A program made the translations under genes and the position numbers. The notes beneath the pieces are model-generated. The model searched no databases, was not told the DNA's origin, and saw only the letters and a program-made list of their open reading frames with translations. Below, one piece after another: positions 11,885 to 22,062 of a stretch of 64,000 bases of DNA (position 1 is the first letter of the stretch; the number at the start of each line of letters is the position of its first letter). Location: assembly GCF_014851395.1 (NCBI RefSeq), contig NW_024041262.1, forward strand, positions 13,165,252 through 13,229,251, read 5' to 3'. Source of the stretch: Micropterus salmoides (Eukaryota; Chordata; Actinopteri; Centrarchiformes; Centrarchidae).

Positions 11885-11959
11885 AAAGGCTTCGTGGCAC
11901 GCAATGCCAAAGACAACCTGAGCTACTTTGAGTGCATGAATGTCAACACGTTCATGTGA
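11885..11959 (+). pseudogene. Decayed cytosolic sulfotransferase-like exon
   Basis: The frame reads KGFVARNAKDNLSYFECMNV and then a stop soon after. It resembles the sulfotransferase exon carrying the 3'-phosphate PAPS-binding motif, normally of the form YVARNAKDNLVSYYHF followed by RMN. Relative to that pattern a few residues are missing or altered (VSYYHF is reduced to SYFE). There is no clear splice donor and no neighbouring exon, so this looks like a relic. It is on the same strand as the intact first SULT exon at 23964-24150, about 12 kb downstream, which suggests a former SULT tandem cluster. An alternative is chance similarity over about 20 residues. Confidence 0.45.
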
Positions 11960-14029
11960 GGAGAGAGGGAGTAGATTAAATCAAATTCCTGAGTGTCATT
12001 TTACCTTCAGCCTTACTACTACTAATAATTTCCAGTCCAATTCAATCTCTTTTTAAGAAATGTTTGGAACAAACAGGTGGAAAATTGAAAGCCAATTATG
12101 AAACAGATCATGGAGCTGTCAGCTTTTACCTGATTATTACCAGACTGTATACAAAAATACAGCAAATCAATATGTTTATAATACAGCTTTCTAGTTGTAA
12201 AAATAGTAATCTTTCCAGCTGTGCCCCCTGGTGGTTGCATGACTGCTAGAAAATAACCTTCAATATTATGAAATGATCTGTATTTTTATATTAATTATAT
12301 TTATTTACTGGTTTAACAGTCATGAAACCTACATTCACCACTACCATTTAAAAATTATTGTAAGAGGATTAGTGTGGGCCTTGTCTGAATAATACCTTGA
12401 CACATACGTTTTTAGATAATTCTGCACTATCACTTTTCCTTTTATATGATATTGGCCGGCCACATTGAAAACTAAAATGTGAGTCACTTTAGATCTGACC
12501 AGATTGCATTCAGATTACCTGAGATTTATAGCGCTCGCTGTTCCCTTCTTTTACAGCTGTGACTGTGGCCCTAACCTCAAGCTCATTCAGTCTTACCTTC
12601 TTACCTTCTAAACCTTTAATGGTTCCATACTGATGTTTTATTAATGGATCTCATTTTGAGTGCTGTTGTTTCCAGAAATACCTACCTACTACTGGTGGAG
12701 CTGCATACAGGCCAAGAAAAAAGACTGAGCTTTCACATTTGAATGTGTGGAACCACATCAGGAAGCATCTGCTTTACTGACTTCCATCTGGATAAAATTA
12801 TTTAAACAAATATTAAACATTTTATCCTTCAGCTACACAAGGAACTATTTGTTTGGATACTTAAATACAAGGACAAACAGAATAAATGTACATGAAAATA
12901 TTACAACGTAACCTCTCCCTTTGATGTATTTTTCTGTATTTCTTGGAAAGAAAAGCTCCTTATGATGCTGTAGAAGATTAACATAAGGTAATAAAAGCAT
13001 GTCCTTTAGCCACAGCAGTCCAGTGCCAGGTCTTCTTTTACTTGCTTATTATGACTTTGCATAAAGCTTCTTTACTAGGATCAGTTTTTCTGTAAGGAAC
13101 TCCAAAGTGCTCAATATTAAATAATTAAAATAAGACATAAAAAATCTATCATATAAAATATATGAATGAAACAACAATTTGTGAAATAACTGAAGACATT
13201 GTTTAAACTCAACTCCTTCTGAAATGTTATATGATCCTTAATTTTCATTTACATTACATTTAAGTGCCCTTTTTTCAGAAGCCTGTTTTTACTTCATTAT
13301 GACATTTTTCTTAATTACGCTTTTATTTCATTCCAAGTTTACTTTCATAATGTCACATTTTGTTTTATAACAAGATTTTTATAACAGTGATGTTGTCACC
13401 CTTTCAACCAATTGCATGCCCCCTGCTTATTGTAAGCAAGCAAGTTTAATACATGACACCATGTAAATGTTGGACTGCTGCTGTAAATGTTGTTAAAGTG
13501 TAAACTGGATGCTGTAAACCTGCCATCTGTACTGTAACCTCTAACACACTGTGTTTGTGTCTGCTTTGTAAGATCAAAACAGATGGAGGCAAAAAGCATG
13601 ATTAATTTAATTCAATTGGGCTGTATTGGCATTGGAAACAGATGGTTACACAAAAAAATATATAATGTTACAAAAAATACTTAATCTGTTACGCAAAAAT
13701 ACTAGAACAAGTTGATAAACAAGTGAGAACTATATAAAAAAACTGCAACATTCATAAAAATGGGGTTCTTGGGTTTGGAGACTTTGGATTGGAGGGCATC
13801 GAGGGGTCTGCATTTAAGGTGATTAAAACATGTGTGATCTCTTTTTTAGGAATAGTAATAAAAAGAATATAGTGTACATTTGTTTATTGTATTATTTTTT
13901 TATCTCCTATCTCATGCTTGCTTGTCGCATACCTAATGTGTGTGTTTTGGAAGTTGTGTATGTGTTGTAATTGTAACTGTGTTTAATTTAGTTATGTAAA
14001 CCAATGCAAGCTATCTATCCATCTACATT
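11960..14029. other. Intergenic AT-rich stretch, no supported gene
   Basis: No ORF with recognisable domains, no RNA gene and no clear repeat boundary was seen. Several TA/TTTA-rich blocks occur. Short frames on either strand lack motifs. Confidence 0.5.
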
Positions 14030-15130
14030 CCCCTCCAAATGTACTGGAACGGTAAGGCAAATTCCTTTGTTTTTGTTGTTCACTGAAGACATTTGGGTTT
14101 AAGATCAAAAGATGAGTATGAGACAAGAGTTTAAAATTTCAGCTTTTATTTCCTGCTATTCACATCTAGATGTGTTAAAGGCAGGGTAGGTAAGTTTGAG
14201 AAACTAGCAAGAAACTGCTGGATTTTTGAAAGTATCCAACAGAGAAACTCCCACCCCCTCCCTTCTGGGCTCCTTTCAAAGCCACGCCCCCAAAACATGT
14301 GAACACCCGTTGCAGACTCTGCTGGAGGACGAGCGGAGGGCAGCGCGATGCAGCGGCTCACATCAGGGGTAAGAAAGCATTTAACTTTAGCGTTATGAAA
14401 ATAAACAACTAACCCGGTTGTTAGTACTCACTATCAAGCTAGCATGTTAATATTGGATAGGTTTAAAAAGACTGACTTTGATTCAGTAACGAGTTGGCTA
14501 GCTGTTAGCATCAGGTAGCTGTGCTAACAGCTGCGGTAACATTGGGCAAAGCTAAAAACAGGCTGATAAACATTTTCCCGTTTCCATCAGTTACACTACA
14601 CGAACGTAAATTTTATGTTAGACTCATAACTTGTACGTTGTTTTGCATGTTAGAGTTTCCACTGTGACAGATTTATTGTCTCAGATGAGAACTGCACTCC
14701 AGAGCCAAGCACAGACTGGGACAGGACCGGGCGAAGCAGAGGAGGGAGGGCTGCCAGGGTCCGAGGAAGAAGAGGCAGGACGGGGAGGACAAGGTGCAAG
14801 CCGAGCAGCACATACCTGCGTCGAGCTTCACACTCCAACAACGGCATATGAAGTGCCCGGAAGTGACGATACGGCGGAGCTAACGGCCATGTGCTCACAT
14901 TAACTGTCATTTTAACTGGGCTGATAACTTTGTCTAGTGAACAAGTCTTAAAACTAAATGTACTCACCAGAGAAAGTGAACAGCCAACTCCTAATAAGCT
15001 TTTTCAATGGCGCTGGTTAAATTTACACTGTGCCGAGTCGGTTCTAGCCTGATTGACAGGTCGCTATGCATTCGCTTCATATTGTAGACCGGAAGCTTCC
15101 CGCTTGGCTGTACCTGATAATACAGAAAGG
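14030..15130. repeat. Two adjoining dispersed repeats (tentative)
   Basis: The first 130 bp contain CTCCAAATGTACTGGAACGG, AATTCCTTTGTTTTTG and GATCAAAAGATGAGTATGAG, a string I associate with a common fish DNA-transposon end. From about 14165 a second type begins (AAAGGCAGGGTAGGTAAGTT, GCCACGCCCCCAAAACATG) and runs to about 15130 with a GC-rich centre. An open frame at 14631-14903 is low-complexity Gly/Glu/Arg and is not supported as a gene. Family names and exact ends cannot be given. Confidence 0.4.
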
Positions 15131-15540
15131 AGGATCAGCTTATTGAAAAGTTTGTAATACCTGACATCATTCTCTTATAGAGCAGTTAGCATTTCCACAT
15201 AAAATGCAATCAAAACAATAAATCAGCACCATCTATCTGTATTCCTCATACTGTTTAATATTTTGACTCATCACTTATAAATGTATTGAGTAAAATGCAT
15301 AGGAGTACTCATAATGCAACATACTGAACTCTGTCATCAGCTTTTCACAGTCCTGGCTGGACTGTGGACATGGTGGTTGTAATCCAGGCCAACCAGCATG
15401 GTCCAATCAGCGTATACTGGTGAGAAGCACAGGGCTATGAAAGACTCCAAATCTGCAGGTGACCTGAGGGCACAGTAGAAATAAAACATTCAGGGAATTT
15501 TTTTTTTTTTTACTTCTGGTAAAATAAGTAATGGCATAAC

Positions 15541-16190
15541 TGTTACAGATGTGGACAGAACGGACCCAAACGCAGCGCTTGTCAGATTACCAAAAGAGAT
15601 TTATTGAGGGGGGGAAAAAGGGAAGAGGGGAGTTGGGAGGTGGGATGAGGTGAGCAGGACGCCAGCAGACGAGGGCGCGGAGGACCGAGGAGCAGGCGGG
15701 GCTGGCAAGGCTCGAGCGAGGCAACTGAGAGGGGGCTGGAGGCCGAGGCGAGGGAGGGGAGTAGGCAGATAGGCGAGCCCGGCTGACTGACTGGATGGCG
15801 GAGGTGAGTGGACCTGGCGGGGAGAAAGAAAGGACAGGGTTAGTCTCGGGAGACAACAGGTTAGGAACAAGAAACAGGAGCGCTTTGAACGAAGCAGTGG
15901 CACCAGGACTGGAACGACGATGATCAAGTGAAGATGGAGTGGAGAACCGGGGTAGAAATACTGTTGAAGATGAAGCTGATGGCAGGCAGGTGCGGCGGGC
16001 GGAGGTGAAGATTGATGAGACACAGGTGCGGGTCATCAGCCGGGCTCCAGGGCGGAGAGGGAGAGAGCACACACACAGAGGGAGAGGCGAGGAGACACGG
16101 GGGAGAAAACAGAAATACGTGAGGAAGTAAAAAGAGAAAAAAGAGCACAGGGCACTCACCGTCAGCCGGGCTGCCGCCGCAACAATAACA
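15541..16190 (-). mobile_element. Probable solo Gypsy-type LTR, minus orientation
   Basis: Read on the minus strand it opens TGTTATTGTTGCGGCGG at 16190 and ends CATCTGTAACA at 15541. Near its end are AATAAATCTCTTTTGG and CGCTGCGTTTGGGTCC, the same polyadenylation and end signature as in the LTR at 10683-11411, so the two belong to related families. The centre is pyrimidine-rich on the minus strand, which creates long open frames (up to 190 codons) of Ser/Pro/Leu-rich sequence without domains; these are not called as genes. Confidence 0.6.
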
Positions 16191-16647
16191 GCACAAATTA
16201 CAGTAAAAGGTTTTCACACAGTAGGTTTAGCTATGAACAATGCCAGACTATATTATAGGTAGCTTTTATACCAGAAACACAGATACTTGGAGAACTTTAG
16301 CCATCATTGTTTATGTATACCAATGCTGAAATGTCTGTCTCATAACTAAAAACACACAGCTACATCACCACATTTGTAAAAGTAACATACAGTCAAACAT
16401 CAACTGCAGACACAAGATAATCACACAAACAGATTAGATACAAGGTAAAGATAACGTAAAGTTAGGTGTAAACATAATATAACAATAAACCTATATGGTA
16501 AATAACTAAACAGGCGCAATCGACACTTACTTTGTCTTACCTATTGCTAGTGTCGGAAAACACAGCTCGCACTGCTGTTTTCCAGCTCACCTACAGCTAG
16601 ATATAATTCATCGTCTCTACTCTGGCTCCTACACCAGCCTGCACTCG

Positions 16648-16760
16648 TAGTTAGCTGTATGCTTAGTAGGTAGCTACTGTTAGCTGTATGCTAAGTAGGT
16701 AGCTACTGTTAGCTGTATGCTAAGTAGGTAGCTACTGTTAGCTGTATGCTAAGTAGGTGG
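16648..16760. repeat. 29 bp minisatellite, about four copies
   Basis: The unit TTAGCTGTATGCTAAGTAGG plus TAGCTACTG repeats four times with one or two mismatches; the last copy is partial and diverges at GTGGCT. It abuts the left end of the Gypsy-type remnant. Confidence 0.85.
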
Positions 16761-18370
16761 CTATGTTTGATAAAAGCCAGATGATACAGATACAGATAAA
16801 AGGGATTGCCTTTTTGATGGGGAATGATTTGGCTAGTGGAAAGGTGTTGGTTAAACCTGAAGTGACACCAATTCCTGTTAGGCAGGTTCCTGATGAGCTT
16901 GCTCAGAAGTTTCCCAAGGTTTTTACTGCATGTGCTGTTACTCGTTACTCGATCTATGTGTAAACAGGATGAGGAGGGAATTGATTTGAGTGACAGTTTT
17001 CTTTTTGATCTAGATAATGGTCACTCATTTTCTCCAGTGGGGGCTGAAAGTAACGCCTCAAGGGCAGAGACCTTTCCTGAGGCTGAGCGTTTATCCTTAT
17101 CTCGTGAACAGTTGAGTGTTGTGCAGAAAGATGATGTTAATTTGTCTCCTTTATTTGAAGATGCAATAGCTGGAGAGAAAGTTGAACTTCTGTCAACAGT
17201 TTTGTGAGAGATGGTTTGCTGATGTGTAAAGGGATGCCTCTGCTGCAGATGACTGTAGTGCTGTAACCCAGATTGCTCCTGCGTCTTTATATCCGATTTC
17301 AGTGGTATGTGAGCCATTTGAACAAGCTCTGGTTGACCATCTGGGTCCCCTGCCTCATACAAAAACTGGTAATTTTTTGTTGAGTGTGATGTGTGCGTCC
17401 ACAAGATTCCCAGAAGTATTCCCTTTGTGTAAGATCTCAACTCCAGACGTTGTAAAGGTTTTGACAAAGTTTGACAAAGCACAGCGTGTGAGTCTGGTGA
17501 TTGTTGTTGGAGGTGCTACTCGTCAATTGGAAAGGGGGCCTTGGCACACGTCAAGACTTTAGAACATTTTGATGTTTATGTTGGCTCATCTATTGTCCCT
17601 GTGGTGGTTTATATGGCCCATAATCCACTGTTTTTTTCTGCAGAGAATGTAGAATAAGAACAGACGATGAATGAGTTGGAGTTTGCGGTTGCAGGCCTTC
17701 AATGTGGAAGTCAGACACATCCGTGGCAGGGATAATGTTCTGGCTGATGCATTGTGGCACCTGTAAGCCAAAGTGTTCTGAACGGTGTATTCTGAAGGGC
17801 TATTCTTGGGTTTGTTTTGGTGGTTCTTTCTTTCAGTATGCCCCGTTCAGTAACTTAGGGTGGGGGTGTTACATTCTCCCCCCCCCCCTGCTGGTCATGA
17901 TGTACAATTCTAGATGATGGTGACTCATGTGTCTGTTTTTTTCCCTCAGGTGTTTTAGGTCTGGGTGATGACGGGAGAAACTTATAAGAGGGGGCTGGGC
18001 GCTTGGCTCTCTCCCTCTGGTCCACCTTCCAGCCATGGCAGCAGCACACCTCTGAGACTGCAATTAAGTTGTATTTCTTTGATTATTGTTCTTTTCTTAT
18101 ATTTCTGATGGGACTGGTAGTTTAGTTTTCCCGGCTTTATTTCTGTTTGTTTAGTTAAGCCTCCAAATCCTATGGCCTTTTGTGGGCTGGTCTGGAGGGC
18201 TTCCCTTTCTTTTGTTTGTTTTGGCCAGCCCATCAGATTTGTTGTTTTATTTGAGTTAAATGTTGTACTTATTCCTGTTTATTTCAATAAACTTATGTTT
18301 TTGCATTACTCCTGGACTCTTTGGTTATGTTTGACCCCCTCTTGTAACAAGCTTTGGTGGGGGTTGTAAC
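16757..18370 (+). mobile_element. Degraded Ty3/Gypsy element with Gmr1-like domain order
   Basis: Fragments in order are: a protease/linker segment (16757-16960: GIAFLMGNDLASGKV, FPKVFTACAVTR), a further linker piece (16985-17205, LSREQLSVVQKDDVNLSP), an integrase piece (17302-17480: PFEQALVDHLGPLPHTKTGN, VMCASTRFPEVFPL), an RNase H piece (17553-17765: EHFDVYVGSS, HNPLFFL, then LQAFNVEVRHIRGRDNVLAD in another frame), a purine tract ending at 17866, and a 3' LTR. Integrase upstream of RNase H is the order of Gmr1-type elements, in which integrase precedes reverse transcriptase. The reverse transcriptase itself is missing, and there are several frameshifts and stops. No 5' LTR was recognised. 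Confidence 0.75.
17867..18370 (+). repeat. 3' LTR of the Gypsy-type remnant
   Basis: It follows a purine-rich tract (AGGGTGGGGG), opens TGTTACATTCTCC and ends near GGGTTGTAAC. Internal signals include a CTTATAAGAGG box near 17982 and TTCAATAAACTTATG near 18282. No second copy is seen upstream. Confidence 0.65.
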
Positions 18371-19079
18371 CTGTCCAGCAGAAATAAAGCCACCACGCTG
18401 TGTCAGCCCCTCGGTGTTCCTCAGTTGTCACTATCGTTGAAAAGCCATGCTTCAAGACTGCGACCCATCGACATCACCAAACTGTTGCATTCTTCATTTG
18501 TGAAGCTAAAACTAATTGTTCAACTTCCACATCATCTCGCCACTTGTGCACATCATAAAAGCACTTTCCCATTGTTTTGAACAAATTGCAAATGACTTGA
18601 CACACTGATGCAAATGATTATGTACAATTGTCTGCTGTTTCCTACGTTATTAATTGCTTATATCATGCTGATCACAATGAATTATACCAATCTCTTTCAT
18701 AATAATAATCTTACCCCCCAAAATATCTAGGCATAAGTTGCATTAGTCATTATATGCAAAATGGTTGAAAACGTTATCAAAAATAAAAGTTAAAATACTT
18801 TATTCATATCCTTTGCCTACAAGTATATAGCTAAATGAAATGTTGTTTCTTACGGACCATAAATAAAGTAAGAATAGACAACAACAACATCAAAATAGCA
18901 ACACTCAGACCATTCACCCACAATACCATATATACCAGTAAACAGTAACAATACACAGTCCGCGTCAGGTGCGAGGGAACCAGGGCAGCCTGATGACAAA
19001 TGGGCTACTGGAACAAGACATTCATGGACTAGAGCAGAAAATATGGATCTGAAGCATTGTTACTATATAAGCAATCCCG
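18371..19079. other. Intergenic, no supported gene
   Basis: No recognisable ORF. A stretch near 18540-18660 (ACAAATTGCAAATGACTTGA, ACAATTGTCTGCTG) looks like subterminal sequence of a DNA transposon, but no boundaries or transposase were found. Confidence 0.4.
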
Positions 19080-19089
19080 GTGAGAGGGG

Positions 19090-20495
19090 CTATATATATA
19101 TATATACTGGAAGAACATATGGGAGAAAGAGGCATCCCACAACACCAATGCTCAGTGGCTAGTGGATCTAAGAACAGATCACAGCAATCTCCCAGAACAA
19201 GATCCAGTAACCATTACAACGGCAGACATCCAAGAAAGAGTGGCAGGTATGAAGAGCTGGACAGCACCAGGCCCTGACATGCTCCACACCTACTGGCTGA
19301 AGAAACTAACTGCACTCCATGAATGCCTGGCAGAACAAAGAACCAACTGCTGATGGATGGGACCCCCCCAGAATGGTTAACCCAAGGACAGACAGTCCAG
19401 ATCATGGCTCAATACATGGACAAGGCCCAGAAGGGAATGGGCAGTAATACCAGGGGAGCCAAGCACCAGCTACTGGTCGATAGAGCAGTCGCTTGAGACT
19501 GTAAGACCAGACCAATCTGTGCACCGCCTGGACTGACTACAAGAAAGTCTACGACTCAGTGCCACATACATGGATCCTGGAATGCTTGGAAATGTACAAG
19601 ATCAACAGGACACTAATAGCCTTCATCAAGACCTCAATGGGTCTGTGGAAAACAAGTCTGGAAGCCAACTCAAAGCCAATTGCACAAGTCACCATCAAGT
19701 GCGGCATATACCAAGGTGATGCACTAACCCTGCTGCTATTCTGCATAGGCCTGAACCCCCTCAGACAGATCATCACAAAGACTGGCTACAGATACCGGTT
19801 CCGAAGTGGAATAACCATCAGTCACCTCCTCTACATGGATGACATCAAGCTGTATGCCAGAAATGAGCAAGACATTGACTCACTGATCCACACTACCAGG
19901 ATCTACAGCAATGACATTGGAATGTCGTTTGGACTGGACAAGTGTGGTCGCATTGTATCAAAAAGAGGGAAGATGACCAGAATCGAGGGGGTTGAACTAC
20001 CAGAGGGCCACATTACAGATTTTCAAGACAAATACCTTGGGGTGCTGCAGGTTAACGGAAACCATGAGGAGGCAGCAAGGAAGTCCGCCACAGTCAGCCA
20101 AATACAGAGAGTAAATCAGCTGAATGGGAAGAACAAGATCCGAGCCATCAACACATGTGCCCTGCCAGTCATCAGATAACCCGCTAGTATAATAAACTGG
20201 CCAAAGGAGGAGATAGAGGCAACTGATATCAAGACAAGAAAGCTCCTCATAATGCATGGAGGGCATCCAGCACCCTGAGACTGTACACCAAGCGTAGCGA
20301 GGGAGGCCGAGGGCTAGTGAGTGTCAAGACCACTGTCCAGGATGAAACGACAAAGATCAAAGAGTACATCAGGAAGATGGCCCCCAAAGTTGAAGGGCTT
20401 AGTGAATACCTCAGGCAGCAGAAATCCGAGTTTGAAGACAAGGAAGATGAAGAACCTTCATGGAGGGACAAGTCTGATATCAGGAAATCTCCTCT
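19090..20495 (+). mobile_element. Dong/R4-type non-LTR retrotransposon fragment
   Basis: The reading frame shifts several times, but family blocks are clear: AQWLVDLRTDHSNLPEQD and MKSWTAPGPDMLHTYWLKKL (19150-19310), DYKKVYDSVPHTWILECLEM (19540-19600), GIYQGDALTLLLFCIGLNPL (19700-19760), the RT box LLYMDDIKLYARNEQDI (19830-19880), LGVLQVNGNHEEAARKS, and the C-terminal TVQDETTKIKEYIRKMAP region (20330-20400) ending in EPSWRDK. A YMDD rather than YADD box with IDYKKAFDSVPH-type context is typical of Dong/Rex6-like elements. There are internal stops near 19495 and 20180. The 5' part is missing, and the 3' end abuts a Tc1-like fragment. Confidence 0.8.
19559..20179 (+). pseudogene. Reverse transcriptase core of the Dong/R4-type LINE
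   Basis: A 206-codon open stretch carrying the RT palm motifs (YQGDALT, YMDDIKLYA) and the downstream thumb-like region FGLDKCGRIVSKRGK. It is only the middle of a longer polyprotein: upstream sequence is in another frame and a stop at 20177-20179 cuts it from the C-terminal part. The initiating ATG is internal and not a real start. Confidence 0.75.
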
Positions 20496-21270
20496 CTTCC
20501 TCCAGACTCTGGGACCTTGATTTCCAAAGGAAATGCAAAATTTACTTTCAGAACATAACTGTGGACCACTCAGCAGCAGTCCAGTCCTTTTTGTCTTTAG
20601 CTGTGTCTTGTTCAAGAGTGGCTTGACACAAGGAATGCGACAGCTGAAACCCATGTCTTGCATACGTCTGTGCCTGGTGGTTCTTGAAGCACTGACTCCA
20701 GCTGTAGTCCACTCTTTGTGAATCTCCCCCACATTTTTGAATGGGTTTTGTTTCACAATCCTCTCCAGGGTGCGGTTATTCCTATTGCTTGTACACTTTT
20801 TACTACCACATCTTTTCCGTCCCTTCGCCTCTCTATTAATGTGCTTGGACACAGAGCTCTGTGAACAGCCAGCCTCTTTAGCAATGACCTTTGTGTCTTG
20901 CCCTCCTTGTTCAAGGTGTCAATGGTCGTCTTTTGGACAGCTGTCAAGTCAGCAGTCTTCCCCATGATTGTGTAGACTACAGAACTAGACTGAGAGACCA
21001 TTTAAAGACCTTTGCAGGTGTTTTGAGTTAATTAGCTGAGTGTGGCACCAGGTGTCTTCAATATTGAACCTTTTCACAATATTCTAATTTTCTGAGATAC
21101 TGATTTTGGGTTTTCATTAGTTGTCAGTTATAATTATAAAAATTAAAAGGAATGAACACTTGAAATATATCAGTCTGTGTGGAATGAATGTATACATTAT
21201 ACAAGTTTCACTTTTTGAATGGAATTACTGAAATAAATCAACTTTTTGATGATATTCTAATTATATGACC
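20485..21270 (-). mobile_element. Truncated Tc1-like transposon (5' half only)
   Basis: On the minus strand the element begins near 21270 with CAGGTGCTGGTCATATAATT, a Tc1-type terminus, followed by the 5' UTR and a start at 20964 (MGKTADLTAVQKTTIDTLNK). Further on, in shifted frames, are KQNPFKNVGEIHKEWTTAGV (HTH) and SESKFCISFGNQGPRVWRKR, the region around the first catalytic Asp. The copy stops there, at the junction with the LINE. The second Asp, the Glu and the far inverted repeat are missing, so it cannot be active. The start of the DDE core reads CSESKF where related proteins have DESKF, so the first Asp also appears to be lost. Confidence 0.8.
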
Positions 21271-21451
21271 AGCACCTGTGTGTGTGTATATATATATAAT
21301 ATATGTTATTTTCCCCTGACAACCGGATAATTAATTAATTAATTAATAATTAATTTTCTCGTGATCACGATATAACAAACCATAGCTGAATACAGGGGCT
21401 GTCAGGTGCGTTTCTTTAGGATAATAGGACAATTTCGAAGAAATTACCAGT

Positions 21452-21512
21452 GTCACTGGTTAGCTCAGTTGGTAGAGCACAGGGCTCAGTTTGATTAGTT
21501 TGATTCCTGTTC
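21452..21512 (+). repeat. tRNA-like segment (SINE head or tRNA pseudogene)
   Basis: Box A TAGCTCAGTTGG at 21461-21472 and box B-like AGTTTGATTCC at about 21497-21507 are present, but the interval between them is too short for a normal anticodon arm and variable loop, and the 3' acceptor strand does not pair. Not a functional tRNA gene. Confidence 0.6.
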
Positions 21513-21859
21513 TTGTTGACTTTATTTTTCTTCTTTTGTGTGTTATTTTGTATCCTCTTCAACAAAATTGTTATGAAGAGGTTGAGGGGAATCCAATCAC
21601 ACATTTCCCAACGGCTATTTCAAAGGTTCCGAAAACTGTCAGGAAATGTGTAACGTTACATGGATTCCCCTGAATGAGAAGGAATTTCCTCTGTCTGGGA
21701 ATGATGGGGAAATGAAAAGTCCATAAGTTGATGGATGTGGACCAAATGCCGGAACACAGAGTCCAGCACGTGCTTTCCAGTCCAATGTGAGCATGTGAAA
21801 CAGTCTTTTCATAAGAAATTTGTTGAGGATTATGAAAAATATAAAAAAGAAAAATTTAG

Positions 21860-21931
21860 TCTTCGGTGAGGATTGAACACACATCCTTAAGACTATAAGT
21901 TCTGTGCTCTACCAAGTGAGCTAACCAATAA
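21860..21931 (-). repeat. tRNA-like segment, minus strand
   Basis: On the minus strand it reads GGTTAGCTCACTTGGTAGAG (box A) and later GTTCAATCC (box B, plus-strand 21870-21878), about 72 bases long. The D and T arms are plausible; the acceptor stem pairs poorly. It could be a degraded tRNA or the head of a SINE. It faces the segment at 21452-21512. Confidence 0.55.
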
Positions 21932-22029
21932 CGCTTCAAGCCACACTATAATTACCATTATGGTGATCTCAAAATCACAAGAAAATTATCCCGTTATCAC
22001 AGGAAATGGAGTACAAAAATATTTGATTA

Positions 22030-22033
<4 letters not shown>

Positions 22034-22061
<28 letters not shown>

Positions 22062-22062
22062 G
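22034..22062. repeat. TA microsatellite
   Basis: About 14 uninterrupted TA units. Confidence 0.9.

Larger units (their letters stand above)
21335..22010. repeat. Imperfect palindromic element carrying two tRNA-like segments
   Basis: Outer arms pair loosely (ATTTTCTCGTGATCACG near 21350 with ATCACAAGAAAATTATC near 21974). Just inside, a plus-strand tRNA-like segment at 21452-21512 faces a minus-strand one at 21860-21931; each has a pol III box A and box B. The centre (21520-21840) has no ORF of note. The structure looks like a MITE-like inverted repeat, or two tRNA-derived SINE heads inserted head to head. Confidence 0.6.

Noticed and set aside
15587..16159. A 190-codon open frame on the minus strand, Ser/Pro/Leu-rich
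   Set aside because: It lies wholly within a solo LTR whose purine/pyrimidine bias opens several frames at once; no domain, signal peptide or splice support.
16648..16760. CRISPR-like array
   Set aside because: Units are contiguous without unique spacers, in a vertebrate genome; an ordinary minisatellite.
10683..18370. A single LTR element bounded by the LTRs at 10683 and 17867
   Set aside because: The LTRs differ in sequence, and a third, opposite LTR lies between them; they belong to separate insertions.
21452..21931. Two functional tRNA genes
   Set aside because: Box A and box B are present but arms and acceptor stems do not pair properly; annotated as tRNA-like repeats instead.
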